NCBI RefSeq assembly: GCF_000417875.1
Contig: NW_006920874.1
Coordinates: 602,817-666,816, forward strand
From: Pseudozyma flocculosa PF-1
Lineage: Eukaryota > Basidiomycota > Ustilaginomycetes > Ustilaginales > Ustilaginaceae
DNA length: 64,000 nucleotides
Reading direction: 5' to 3'
Part shown: positions 39,920 through 50,760 of the stretch, in pieces
How the letters are laid out: every line of letters begins with the position of its first letter
Position numbering within the stretch: the first letter of the stretch is position 1
The notes under the pieces: generated by a model
The model's database searches: none
What the model saw: the letters and a program-made list of their open reading frames with translations, nothing else
Told to the model about the DNA's origin: nothing
Made by a program: the position numbers and the translations under genes

Positions 39920-42697
39920 TCAATGAACGAAACGCACGTCGAGGCGCTGCGTACCTCGGTCCGTGGTGGTGGTAGTATACCGACTGCAATGGAAACGTCG
40001 TAGCGGCGCAGCAGGAACGTAGGGGGAGAGACAAAGGTCAGTCTCATCTGGAGCCCGTGTCGAGTGCAGGCCAGCGAGGGAGCAGGGCAAAGCGACGACT
40101 CACGTCTGTTGCTCGTGGGACATGGCGGACCAGACCGCCTGCTTCTGTCGGTTCCTCCAGACGTAGTAGGCCTTAGTGAGCCACGCCTGCAGGATGGCGA
40201 CGGCCGAGATGATGATGAGCGCCAGGTTGCCCTTGTTGTAGAACGGTCGGTCGTTTGTCATGTCTGGTTTGGCCGGGAAGGGCAGGAGAATTGCAAAGAG
40301 CAGGAAATCAGCACCTTGTCTGGTCGCAGGAGGCGAGGGAGCGGGAAGGGGAGAGCGACTACTCACACACTCGTGTAGCGAGGATCGTCGAGACTTGGAC
40401 CATCATGTTGTAGAGACTGCCCCGAGTCGGGATGCGAGGTGTGAACTGAACGATGGTCAGTACGCAAAGCCGTCGAGACTTGGTCGAGGATCCGGGTGGT
40501 AGCACGTACCACAGCGAGACGGTACGGTTCCGGACCGAGTGTGAATTCTGAGATACCCAGCCGATGAGGATCGGGTGGCCTACAAGGTCATCGAACGGGA
40601 GACAGGGACAAGGAGCAGCGTGTCAGTCGACCGACCACCGCACCACACCCCGCCTCTAGGACGGCGCGGGCTTTACTCACAGTAGGGCACGGCAGTGATG
40701 CAGGTGATTAGGGCGTAGCGCACCCAGGCCAGGTGCATGGAAACCTTCTCGGGCAGGCAGTACAGGGCCACGAGGAAGGGGAGCGTCCAGAAGTTGGCAA
40801 TCGACGAGACGAGGCCGCGCTCGTTTGTGCGCACCGAGAGCCAGGTGAGGAGGACGCTGTTGATCGAAAAGAGAACCTGGCCGGGGATGGCCAGCAGATT
40901 GCTGTGGGACGGACGGCGAGCAGGGTGGCCGGGGGCCGTGGAGCAGCGGTATCAGTTCCGTCGTCGAGGTGCGGGGCACGACGTGCAGTGAGCAGCGGTC
41001 GGACTCACGATCGGAGGGTGTTGTAGCCCATCTGCTTGAGCAGCAGCGAAATGATGAGCGTGGGTGGCTGCCAGGGGATAAAGACGACCACTGAAATATA
41101 TCGGGAGAGCAGGGCAAGGGGGCAGCGGAAACATCAGAGAAGGTCCACCGCGACGACACGATCCTTAGGCCGGCCGACGCGCAAAGGACTCACATCCCAT
41201 CAGGTAGATTGGCCAGAGGTCCTTCTCGCAAAGCGCCCTCCAGAGCTCCCTGGGCGAGACGCCCTGGCGGTTGTTCATGTCGCCCTTGCTGGGGTCGTCG
41301 CGCAGGATCTTGTTGACGATGATCTTCTCCTCGCGCTCGGAGAACCAACCTCGCTTGCTGAAGAACCTGCCCTTGGTTGCCGTGGGGCTGTTGGGCATCA
41401 GGAAGAAGGCCATCAGCCCGATGACGCCGGCGATGAGGCCCTCGAAGGCGAAGAGGTAACGCCAGCCCGCCAGTCCGTTGAGGCCTCGCAGTTCCAGGAA
41501 GCCTGCTGCGAGCAGCGAACCGAGGACCTGCGAGATGCCGATGACGGTGTAGAACCATCCAACCCTCGTGCTGAGCTCCTTGGATGTATAGAAGTAGGAG
41601 AGGTAGAGGAGCTGCAGGCGGCAGAGCGGAGGCGACGATGCGGAATCGGAGCGGTGGTGAGCACTGAATTCGAGCGGGGCGCCATCGTGGTGCTCTTGCG
41701 TCCAGCACTCACCTGGTCCGGGAGGAAGCCGCCCATGGTGAGGCCGAGCAGCGCTCGCGTGACCAAGAAGCCGGCTTTGCCCGTGATGGCGGCCTGCGCC
41801 GCCCCGATAATGGACCACGAGACGATCTGAGTCGGCACCCAGCGGTCAGCGCCGACCTTCTTGGAGACGAGGCCGGAAGGAAGCTCTGCAAAGAGGAAGC
41901 AGAGGAGGAAGACCAGCTGGGGAGGGGCGGCATCGAGAGGGCGGGAGAGTGGAAGTCAGCCTCGCAAGATGTAAGTTCGGCCTGAAAGCTCGATGGGCCC
42001 ACTCACCAGGCCATTGTTGTAGTCGTTGAGCGACATGCCGAGGTCGGCGAGGAAGTTGTCGGCCAGCGCGCGGCTGATATTCTTGCGTACGAGGTCGAGC
42101 GCCAGGAACATGGCCCATGACCAGCAGGTCACGCGCAGATCCACCTGCGGAGCTCAATGAGAGGATGCCGTGCGACGTTGTGGTCAGCGTTGGGACCGCA
42201 ACACGGCCGTGAGCCAACGGTGGCCTGGAGCGTACCTTTTTCAGCAACTGCCGGTCCTCCTCCGGTGTCCATTCGAAGGACGGGTCGAACCGATGCCTAG
42301 TCACGGAAGCAAGAGGACGAAAGATGCAGAGCGGTAAAGCGTCAGTCGTAGAGCCCGAGCCGGAACATGTAGATGATGAGCTCGTAGCCTGGCACGGCAC
42401 CCACCTGCCCTCGTACGACGACCTCTCGTAGACGCCCTTCCAGTGCGCGGCTATCGCTTCGTCCTGGAAGATGTGGACATCGCTGAGGGTGGCGGATGAG
42501 CCGCTGGGCTGGCGGATTCCTTCCAGAGGGTGTGTGCGCTTTTCGCCGGAATCGGACTGGACGGATCGCGGCTGGGGGAAGATCTTGTCCTCCTCGAGCT
42601 TCGGGGTCGCGTAGGGAGACGAGGACGAAGCTGTCGGATCGTGGATGTGGTGCGACTCGACGTCGGGCAGCTTGCTGAGCTGCGGAATGTACGACAT
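39920..42697 (-). CDS. MFS permease of the Dal5 allantoate/anion symporter family, 11 exons
   Basis: Plasma-membrane symporter of the fungal anion:cation symporter family (Dal5, Tna1, Yct1 group). Exons: 42697..42405, 42296..42236, 42144..42007, 41916..41713, 41611..41194, 41090..41009, 40901..40681, 40579..40510, 40416..40367, 40263..40104 and 39983..39920; 586 residues. All ten junctions keep phase. Family marks: FEWTPEEDRQLLKKVDLRV before TM1, NDYNNGL, LFAELPSGLVSKKVGADRWVP, GFLVTRALLGLTMGGFLPD, YFYTSKELSTRVGWFYT, GWRYLFAFEG, the long loop with SKRGWFSEREEKI, then GWVSQNSHSVRNRTVSL|LYNM and the ending TQRLDVRFVH. Substrate within this family cannot be read from sequence; allantoate, nicotinate, pantothenate and thiols are all precedented. 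The start used is ATG 42697 (GCCGCCAATGT). The frame is open further upstream to 42916, and a CGAAGCAG acceptor just before the start suggests a 5' UTR intron. Confidence 0.87.
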
Positions 42698-44229
42698 TGG
42701 CGGCGCCGCCTGCTTCGATGGACAGACGTCAGCACGAGGTGGGTTGCGGAGAGGGGTGTCCAGGGATCGTCGAGGGGAAAGGGCAAGTGGCAATACGTCG
42801 TGGGACTTGCGTTGGTGGCGTGGTGCGAGGAGGACTGATGGACGTGGTGGGAAGGAAAGATGATCGAAGGAAGAGGAGGAAGCGACTTCTTGTGGTACAC
42901 TCGTGGCGGCGGGCAAAGAAGAGAGTGTGCTGCCTATGAGGGCTGGCCTCTACTGTCTCTGGTTTCACGGTCCGGCGACTGTGTGGTGGCGAGCGGGGGA
43001 GGGAGGGGAAGCGTTCATGCCGCTTGGCAAGAGGAGGAAAAGAGCGTAGCTTACTTTGTGCTGCCACCAGAGCCGGAGAGGGGAGGCGAGGCGAGCAGAG
43101 AGAGGCGAGGCGAGGCGCCACACCTGACCTTGTCGAGCTCACAGAAGAGAGGCAGAGCTCTAAGCCACAGCAGGTGAGGTGTTGTTGCGGGTCGCGTCGT
43201 CTAGATGGGCTGGTTGCGACTCCGACCGCAATCAACGTCGAGACTGCCCCACTCCCGACAGTCAGAGCCAGAGCTAGAGCCGGAGACAGAGCCGCGCCGT
43301 CGAGACTCTTTTCCTTGCCACCTGCGCACCGGTACCGCCCTGCCTTTGGGTCTTTGTTCGTCGTCGTGCAAGCAGACACCGATAGCGGTTTTACCGGTAC
43401 TCTTGCGGGCGGAGGGCGAGGAGGCGCTGCGAGGCGAGGCGAGGCGGGGAAGACGCAAGATCTGGACCTGGTTCTGACCACGTGTGCAAGCAGCGCACCG
43501 ACGACGAGAGGCCGTACGATGGAGGCGTTGCGTTCCTGCTCGACGAACAAGCAAGAGGCCAGGCTGGGCCAGGCCAAGCTAGGCTAGGCTAGGTGGCTCG
43601 CCGGCGCTTCCCCGCTCGCGCGGCTTCTTGCTTCGTTTGGACGCGGCGACCGTGTTGCAGCAGCCCAACGCCGGAACGCCGGACGAGCGGGCGGGCAAGG
43701 CAAGGCAAGGCAGCTGACGTACGTACAGCAGTCCAGGTCCCAGCCTAGCCTGCATGTGGTGCCGCTCGCCAACGGCGTCTACCGGTACCGTGGCTTTCCT
43801 ACGGATCGCCCTTCCATCGAATCAAACGGCGGCCTGTGGCTCAGGCTAGGCTGTTCGGGCCACAGAGGACGAGGAACAAAGGCAAGCCTGGGACGGGTCT
43901 AGACTTCGGGGGGCCAGGCAAAGAAAAGCAAATTTCCTGGCGCGCGCCCCCGGCGTCTCGTCAGACCCTGGCTCGCCGCGCCATCCCTTCCCCTCCTCTG
44001 CTCGCCGCCGCCTAGCTCGCCCTCACGCATCAGGCTGCCCGCCCTCGAATAGTGTGCGGATGCCCGCCTCTGGAAGGCGACGGCAATAAGTAGTGCCTCT
44101 CAACGGTCGAAAAGGCGACCGGTATAAATACAGGCTCCAGCAAGAGGAGCATCCCCTGCGAGCGGTAGGTAGAGGGGGGCTGGGGGACGAAGTCAAAAGA
44201 AGGGACGGAAAGGACAGGATGAAAGATGC

Positions 44230-44234
<5 letters not shown>

Positions 44235-44300
<66 letters not shown>

Positions 44301-44334
44301 CGAGACGAGAGAGGAGAGAGAGAGAGAGAGAGAG
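44235..44334 (+). repeat. (GA)n microsatellite, left of gap
   Basis: About 100 bases of GA/GGA repeat with two CGAGA interruptions, ending directly at the run of N. True length is unknown. Confidence 0.9.
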
Positions 44335-44354
44335 NNNNNNNNNNNNNNNNNNNN
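44335..44354. other. Assembly gap (20 N)
   Basis: Twenty consecutive N between GA repeat and a TACGTAGTA-rich segment. Frames crossing it must not be read as genes. Confidence 0.99.
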
Positions 44355-44404
44355 GTAACGTACGTAGTATACGTAGTAGTACGTAGTAGTAGAGTACGAA
44401 GTAG

Positions 44405-44407
<3 letters not shown>

Positions 44408-44441
<34 letters not shown>
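44408..44441 (+). repeat. (GA)n microsatellite, right of gap
   Basis: Second GA run after 50 bases of TACGTAGTA-like repeat. It is probably the continuation of the tract broken by the gap. Confidence 0.85.
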
Positions 44442-44443
<2 letters not shown>

Positions 44444-44720
44444 GTGGCGGATCCGTGGATATGCTTCCGAGTGGGCCAACCTCGGTCCAATAATGACTGT
44501 GCCAGGATGGACATGGGAGAGGGGAGGGTGGGCATCGAGGAGTGCTTGAATGTCCATATGCAATGCCAGAGAGAGAGTGGGCTGGGTCGGATCCAGTCAG
44601 ATCGACGCCGGTAGACGACTAGGAGGGGTCGAGGGGCATCGAGAGGAGAGTGTAAGGTCCATGTTCCGCTGTGGGAAAGCAAGCCGGGATGTCAAGACTC
44701 GAGAGCGGCGGCGAAAGCGT

Positions 44721-46634
44721 CTAGAGGATGCTGAGGAGGGCCAGGGCGCCGGCGCCGACGAAGGCAGCGGCCTTGAGCCCCGGCGCGACGATGCCGGCGG
44801 CGCTGTCAGAAGACTTGCCAGACGCGCTGCCGTTCTTGCTCGACTGCTTGGGCTGCGGCGGCGGCGCGTCCTGCGAGGCGGGCAGCGGCGTGGCGGCCGA
44901 GACGCGCTGGTCGCCCAGCTGGCCCGTGCCCACCATGATGTGCTGGCCCTTGGACGGAATGCCGTTGACCACCAGGAAGGCCATGGCCGGGCCGGGCTGG
45001 AAGATGTTGGCGTTGGGCGGCATGTTGGCCACGTGGAGCGTGCCGCCCACGGTGCCGTCCTGGTTGGCCGTGTAGGTCGAGTTGAGCTCGAGGTAGCGCT
45101 GGCCAAAGTTGACGCCGTGGGTGGCGAAGCCGGAGCGGATGATGGCCACCTTGGTCTTCTTGATGTTGCCAATGTCGTCCGACAGGTCCTTGGCGGTCAA
45201 CGTGATGTCAAAGTTGCCGCCCCCGTAGGCCAGCTGGGTGATGTTGAGCTGGCTGGGGCGGGCCTCGTTGTACCACGTCGGGTACCACTGCTCAAGGCGG
45301 TACTCGGTGTTGGTGTAGGGCGCCGCGTTGTCAAAGGTGACGTCGGCGTTGGGGTTGGATCCCGACGTCAGCACCGAGCCGTCCTCGAGCAGGATGGCCG
45401 TCGAGTGGTACATGCGCTGGACCTTCATGGGCTGCAGGCCCTCGGTCGAGAAGCGCGAGCCCTTGGGCGCGGTGGGGTCGTAGACCATAGGCTGGTAGTC
45501 CGGGTCGTCGCCGAGCGAGATGCCGATGGCCTTGTTGTAGTCCTGGGTGGAGTAGCCGGCGGTGCCCATGTGGACGCCCTGGCCGAACCAGAGCTTGCCG
45601 TCGGGCAGGTAGACAAATGTGCCCATCGAGCGGCCAGTGATGAGGTCGTCGTCCTGAGTCCAGGTCGGGTTGTCGTCCTCGGGCTTGAGCCTCTCGCAGA
45701 CCTTGCTGGCAGGCGTGTTGAGCGGGTTGTAGGCCGGGCCGCCGCCGTTGCCCCACTCGTTGAGCGGGCGCTGGACACCACCGCAAAAGAGGATCTCCTG
45801 CTCGTAGTTGTTGGCGGGCGTCATGGGGAGCATGGCCACGCCCGCCGAGGCCGGGTAGCACTTCATCGGACCAGTCGTCGAGGGGAGCTCCTTGTAGGTC
45901 GAGGCCGAGTCGAGGTCCCACAGGATGGCGTCCTGGCCCGCCTGGACAAACAGCTTGCCCGAGGCCATCAGCCACGCCAGCGGGTAGAGGTTGACGGGCA
46001 CCGTCGAGCGCAGGAAGGGCATGTCGACGGCCTGGTTTCCTCGCGGCGGCCAGAACTCATAGTTGGGCTGATTCTGGCCCTCGTCGGTGACGTATCCGCC
46101 GTAGTCCTCGCCACCGCCGATCCAGAGGGTGCCGTCGGCCAGCGTCTCGACGGTGGGGTACCATCGCCGCACGGCCATCTTGAAGCCCTCGACCCAGTCG
46201 CAGTTGCCGTCGTCGCAGGGCGTGTAGAAGCGCGCACCGGCGCCGCCATCGCCGTCAAAGTAAGGTGCCGAGATGCTGAAGCGGGGCTGGGTCTGGTTGC
46301 CGTCCTTGCCGACGGGCTCGTTGCCGCCGAACGCAGCCCAGGTGCCGTTTCCGAGCGACATTCCTCCGGCACAGAACGTGTTTGTGGTGACGCGCATCAG
46401 GCGGCTGGTGTTGGACTCGGTGTCGTACTCCTCGCCCCAGGCCGGGTGGCCGTCGATCTGGGCCTCGTTGCCCTCGGTCTTGTCGAGGATGACGACCTTG
46501 CCGGGCGCGCCGTTGAAGAGCATCATGCCAGACACCTTTGAGCTGCCGATGACGGTGCTGCCGCCTGGCGTGGCGGCGCTGACCGCCGAGGCGGTGTATG
46601 CGAGAGCAGCAAGAGCTGCAGCGGCCTTGATCAT
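44721..46634 (-). CDS. GPI-anchored glyoxal oxidase-type copper radical oxidase
   Basis: Secreted or cell-surface copper radical oxidase that oxidises small aldehydes and makes hydrogen peroxide. ATG 46634; 637 residues, no intron. Signal peptide at residues 1-21 (MIKAAAALAALAYTASAVSA). All five active-site residues of the galactose/glyoxal oxidase fold are present: Cys88 (NTFCAGG) and Tyr159 (RWYPTVETL) for the thioether radical, Tyr409-His410 (RMYHSTAILLEDG) and His506 (GFATHGVNF). The seven-bladed kelch-type propeller and the C-terminal E-set domain are complete. The C-terminus has a Ser-rich stalk and a hydrophobic tail (APGLKAAAFVGAGALALLSIL) typical of GPI attachment. Several NxS/T sites are present. 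Ustilago maydis encodes membrane-bound homologues (Glo1-3) linked to filamentous growth; that link is known for that species and only inferred here. The frame upstream of the ATG is open but is not signal-like. Confidence 0.93.
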   Translation of the reverse strand: MIKAAAALAALAYTASAVSAATPGGSTVIGSSKVSGMMLFNGAPGKVVILDKTEGNEAQIDGHPAWGEEYDTESNTSRLMRVTTNTFCAGGMSLGNGTWAAFGGNEPVGKDGNQTQPRFSISAPYFDGDGGAGARFYTPCDDGNCDWVEGFKMAVRRWYPTVETLADGTLWIGGGEDYGGYVTDEGQNQPNYEFWPPRGNQAVDMPFLRSTVPVNLYPLAWLMASGKLFVQAGQDAILWDLDSASTYKELPSTTGPMKCYPASAGVAMLPMTPANNYEQEILFCGGVQRPLNEWGNGGGPAYNPLNTPASKVCERLKPEDDNPTWTQDDDLITGRSMGTFVYLPDGKLWFGQGVHMGTAGYSTQDYNKAIGISLGDDPDYQPMVYDPTAPKGSRFSTEGLQPMKVQRMYHSTAILLEDGSVLTSGSNPNADVTFDNAAPYTNTEYRLEQWYPTWYNEARPSQLNITQLAYGGGNFDITLTAKDLSDDIGNIKKTKVAIIRSGFATHGVNFGQRYLELNSTYTANQDGTVGGTLHVANMPPNANIFQPGPAMAFLVVNGIPSKGQHIMVGTGQLGDQRVSAATPLPASQDAPPPQPKQSSKNGSASGKSSDSAAGIVAPGLKAAAFVGAGALALLSIL

Positions 46635-47480
46635 CCTGGACGGTGGGCGAGGTCGCGGTGGCGTGGTGGATGCGTGGGTAGGAGAGTCGATGGAGGGAAT
46701 GCCAGTGGAAGCTCCCAATCTGGTCGGACAAGGCAGATCTAGAGAGCAGTCGATGCGGTCCTCGGGGCGCTGGGCCGAAGGCGAAAGAGTGTCGATGGAT
46801 CCGAAGGGAGCTGGATCGCCAGCAGGGAGGAGGTGGGCGTCAGGAGCAGACGGAATCGTATAGGGGCGGCCCGGCCTTTGTATCAACAGAGAAGAATGCA
46901 CGCGTTACGGCACGGGATGGGTGAGCGGGGTGGTGGTGGCGAAGAGAGAAGAGAGCGAGATGAGAACGGCGAAACTCTTGTATAGCTCAACCGGCAGACA
47001 GGGTCGCTCGTTGTACGGCGAGGCATCGGCGGCTCGATCGGCAGCGCAGCGGGGAGGTTGATTGTTGACCCGTCGCAGCGTGGGTCGTTGGCCGTTGGCC
47101 GTTGGCTTTTGCCGGGCCTGCCATGCCCAGGCCATGCCTGCCGGCCTGGCTTTGGCAAGCAGACGGCGCAGCAGCGGCGCCGCAGCTCCGTCTCTCTTCC
47201 CTCTCGTCGGGCATCGGCCGTCAGTCGCTGCTACGGTAGCGGCTGTTTGCTGGTTGTCCGCCCACTGAGCCGACCAACAGCGCAGCAGGCAGCAGCAGCG
47301 ACGGCGGCGGCGGCGGCGGCGGGTGGCACCGCCCCTCTGCGAAGTCGGGGGCGAGGGGGGGGGACAAAAAGAGGGGCCAAACACGGAACTCTTCTTGTGC
47401 GCCCAGCCGGGTCAGCCGAGCCCAGCAGCTCGTTGTGCGACGGAGGCGCAAGCTCAGGCAGGCTGGGATCTGGCGAGCGC

Positions 47481-47520
47481 AGGCGAGGGCAGGCGAGGGC
47501 AGGCGAGGACGGGCGAGGAC
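47481..47520 (+). repeat. 10-bp tandem repeat, about 4 units
   Basis: Unit AGGCGAGGGC with two diverged copies (AGGCGAGGAC, GGGCGAGGAC). Confidence 0.8.
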
Positions 47521-48891
47521 GGGCTGGAACCGAGCGGGAGCCGCGCGGTAGGGTGCTGTGCTGTGCGGTGCGGTGCGGTCAGCGTCAGCATGAAGAAAGG
47601 CGGGGGCGATCCCTCTGGCTGGCTGGCTGGCTGGCTGCCGGCTGCGTTTCAGAGAGCGTACGCACGCGTGTGGTTTCCCGAACCTGCGCTAGCCTCGGCG
47701 GCCTGGTGGCAGACCGGCAGGCAGCAGCAGGTCCCGGTACGCGCCAGGGCGGCGGAGCTCCGACGCACCGCGCCTTGGCCTTGTCTCGATCTCACCTCAC
47801 ACCTTTGAGCCGTCGGCCTGCTCGCTGAGAGGTGGCTCAATCGCTGACTCCCTGGCTCGCTGGCCCGGCGGCCCAAAATCCGAGGCTTCTATACACCCTC
47901 TCGACCGTCGGTCCAGCCGCCCTCATGGAGCCAAATAGGAACGCTGACGGTCCATTGTGGCTGGAGCATTCCGTCGAGCCATTCAGGTGGCGCCGAGCAA
48001 CGATGAAGCGGATTGAACCCGACTCGCTCCGAGCCATCACAGATACACAGCTAGAGCAGCGCAACGGTCGGTCCCCTCCCGTCCCGTAGCACAGCGTCGG
48101 CAAAATGCCCTCAAATTGGCGGGGCCGGGTCGCTCGTTCAGGGGCGCAGAGAGCAAGCGCCACCCCTTTTGACCCCTGGAGCGAGGGGCTTGGGTCTTGG
48201 CGACGCGGCTGCCTTCCGCCTGTCGCACTTGGATGATGCCAGCAGTCCATAAAGACCGTATCGGCCACAGGACACCCTCGAGTGCAGTAGTCCTTGTCGA
48301 ACTGGTCATCATGACCATTGCCACGTATGTACCTCCTTGTATACACGCCAGTCTGGTCTGGCCAGCCCTCAATCGGCATGCGCGTCGAGGGCCGGAAAGC
48401 GAGCTCGGAACGTACCCGGTACGGCCTGGCTGGCCTCGTCACTTTCCCTTGAAGGCACGTTCCGGTCCTCGACCCGAGCAAAACGAGCGCACGACCGGCC
48501 GGACGGCATGGCAGGTAAGGCCAGGCATGGCGGCTCGCTTCGTCGAACCCGGCCCTCGTCGTCTGGACGAGTCAGCCTACGTGTCGGAAAGGGCGTAACG
48601 GTACCGTAGCCCCGCTTGTCGCTCCGAACTCTTTTGCCGACGCGCTGCCCACGACCGTCGACCAGGCTTGGCTGGGCCGGTCAAAGCAGCCCCGACGTCA
48701 GGTACCCGTACGTCCGCCAAGACATTTACGGGTTCCACCGTGGAACACCGCAAAAGCACCAGAGGCGTGTGGGGGCCACCACCTTGCTTGGCTGGAGCTT
48801 TCGGTCCGATCCGTCCCCCTTTCGGACAGCAACCGCTCCCCTGTCGGTCCGGTCCGCTCTCGGCCCCGATGAAGGGCCATGTACGACGTTC

Positions 48892-48939
48892 GCACGCTCG
48901 CACGCTCGCACGCTCGCACGCTCGCACGCTCGCACGTAC
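48892..48939 (+). repeat. 8-bp tandem repeat GCACGCTC
   Basis: Five perfect units and one diverged unit (GCACGTAC). Confidence 0.85.
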
Positions 48940-49476
48940 GCACTTCTCGTCTTCTCGTCGTGGATTGACGAAGCCCGTTCATGAGGCTGGCAGGGGAAAA
49001 ACTTTGCCCGAGTGGACCCTGGCCGAGCCGGGTGCTTCCGCTGTCAGACAGGATCGACGGGGGCGTCTTGGTGAGCTGCCCTACGCGAGATCCGATGTGG
49101 CCGAGAAAGCGGCAGGCAAACAGGCAGGCAGGCAGGCGCCGATCCACCGAACCGCCGAGACGCGAGCAGGGCCTGCCGGGCCTGACCCCCCGAAACAACA
49201 AGCAAGGAAAATGCCCGCTGAGCTGAGCCGGCCTTTTCCCCAATTGAAGCGCCATGTCCAGTTTGATGTCATACCGCTTTCCGAACGAAGGACCGACCTG
49301 ACTCTCGCCCGGGCAAGAGACGATTCAAACGCATGTGTTGCTCTGATCCTCTTGTGCCACGAAGCTTGCGAGGGAGCAGAATCAATCGGCGAAGGTGAAT
49401 GGCCAGGACTCACCCGCCGGTTGCTGTGCGGTGCCCTGACGGCGCCGAGGAAAGGGCGATCAAGAGGCCGAGCAAT

Positions 49477-50760
49477 CTACGCCTCGCCTGCAGTGCCGCA
49501 GTCGTGTGTCGACGGGTGGTCCCGACGACTCAAGAGACATCGAACAGCTTGCTCAATCTCGAGCCGATGTCGCTGAGTCGCGAAGCGTCGGATCCTGTCG
49601 AGGACGAGTTGGAGCCGGAACATGTCTTTGGCATGCAGGGTGTCGAAGTGGTCGATGGGGTAGACGTGCTGCGGTGCGGGGAAGAGACGAGGTCGAAGCT
49701 CAGTCGCGGGCCTTGCTATCGGCGGGCCACAGGGCCGCATCGGCGTACTCACATAGCTGTTCCCACCGCCCTGGCCTGCGACGGCGACGGAAACGAGGAT
49801 CCTCCAGTAGGTGCCGGACGCGCAGATGCAAAAGACCGGCCGCTGTCGCGCTGGACGCTCGCCGGTCAAGCTGAAGAGCTGATGCTGCATCGCCAGCGCC
49901 ACGGCGGCACCTCGCGCTGCCCGGTCCACCACCGACGCGATGGGCTCGTAGTCGCTCGCAGCCTCCATCACCACCGCAGGGTACGGCACGGGCCTTCCCG
50001 AGCTCGACGGGAACGGTTCCAGACCGATGGAAGGGTCGCTTTGCAAGCATCTCAGACAGTTGGCAAGGGTGGTATCGTCGGACGCTCCGAGACCGCTCAA
50101 TGCTGAGCTGCCATTGAGCCCGATGCCCAGGTCCGGACAAGGTCGCCCGACGTCGGCCAATCCATCGGCCAGTAAGTCTGGTTCTGGTGGGTTGTCCCAC
50201 GTCGTCTCGATGCTGAAGGAAAGGATCAGGGCAGGGGACGGCGATCAGTGTGTGAGCTTCGGCTGCGGAAAACGTCGAGAGGCAGGCAAGCTTACGTCGT
50301 GGAGAGGCTCGGATCATCTGTAAGCACGCGAAGCACATCGTTGTGATAGGCCCGCCAGGTGGCCTTGTTGGTCTTCTGATACGAATGCTGAACGTCGTGC
50401 CTTGTCAGCAGCGCCTTCGTCCTTTCAATGGCCCGATGGCGCTCGACACTCGAGCTGGAAAGGATGCCCCCGCTGAGCGCGTTGACCGCTCTTTCAACCT
50501 CTTGTAGCGTGTGCTGGACGGAACAAACGGGCACAGAGCATGACACATCAGCTCATGCACCGCGGCGAGCTCTGAAGAGCGTTGCGGTGAGCTCGTGTCC
50601 TCACCAAGCTGGTGGGAACACTCGAGAGAGTCGGGCAGTCGAAGAGGTCGTTGCAGAGCGCCCGCGTCTCATCTGTCAGGATGCGATCTAGCTGCGGCCC
50701 GTTGACGGAGATGCGCGCCGAGCTGAGGGCCCCATGACGGCTTGCATAGGCGTCCGCCAT
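49477..50760 (-). CDS. Unrecognised four-exon gene
   Basis: Exons: ...50605, 50513..50296, 50212..49753 and 49668..49477, with consistent phases (GTGAGG, GTAAGC and GTGAGT donors; CCAG, TCAG and GCAG acceptors). The first in-frame ATG is at 50760, giving 341 residues. The frame is also open upstream to about 50911 without an ATG, and GGACGCAG near there could be an acceptor, so a further 5' exon is possible. Product features: helical LQEVERAVNALSG and ERHRAIERTKALLTRH, then PVFCICASGTYWRILV followed by VYPIDHFDTLHAKDMFRLQ, which look like a conserved globular end. No domain recognised. Intron 3 is 84 bases and has no stop in frame. It lies divergently from the PPR gene. Confidence 0.55.

Larger units (their letters stand above)
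42698..44720. other. Gene-poor interval with GA microsatellites and assembly gap
   Basis: 2 kb between the permease start and the glyoxal oxidase stop. Overlapping frames at 42.7-43.6 kb on both strands lack family motifs. It contains GCTAG/GGCTA and GCAAG short repeats (43570-43715), the GA tracts and the run of N. Confidence 0.5.
46635..49476. other. Long gene-poor interval with short tandem repeats
   Basis: 2.8 kb upstream of the glyoxal oxidase. No convincing gene. Open frames of up to about 300 codons on the plus strand are repeat-derived (for example SHARTLARSHAR) or overlap frames on the other strand. It holds a GCG run (47300-47322), 10-bp and 8-bp tandem repeats, and GGCT repeats (47619-47640). 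Confidence 0.5.

Noticed and set aside
44023..44682. Minus-strand frames crossing the run of N
   Set aside because: They consist of Leu-Ser repeat translation of the GA tract and pass through unknown bases.
46635..46901. 89-residue N-terminal extension of glyoxal oxidase
   Set aside because: It starts at a non-ATG codon and would bury the obvious signal peptide that begins at the ATG at 46634.
48892..48939. Short direct repeats read as a CRISPR array
   Set aside because: The units are only 8 bases, directly adjacent with no spacers, and the genome is fungal.
48668..49576. 302-codon plus-strand frame
   Set aside because: It includes repeat-derived SHARTLAR units, has no family motif, and overlaps exon 4 of the minus-strand gene at 49477-49668.
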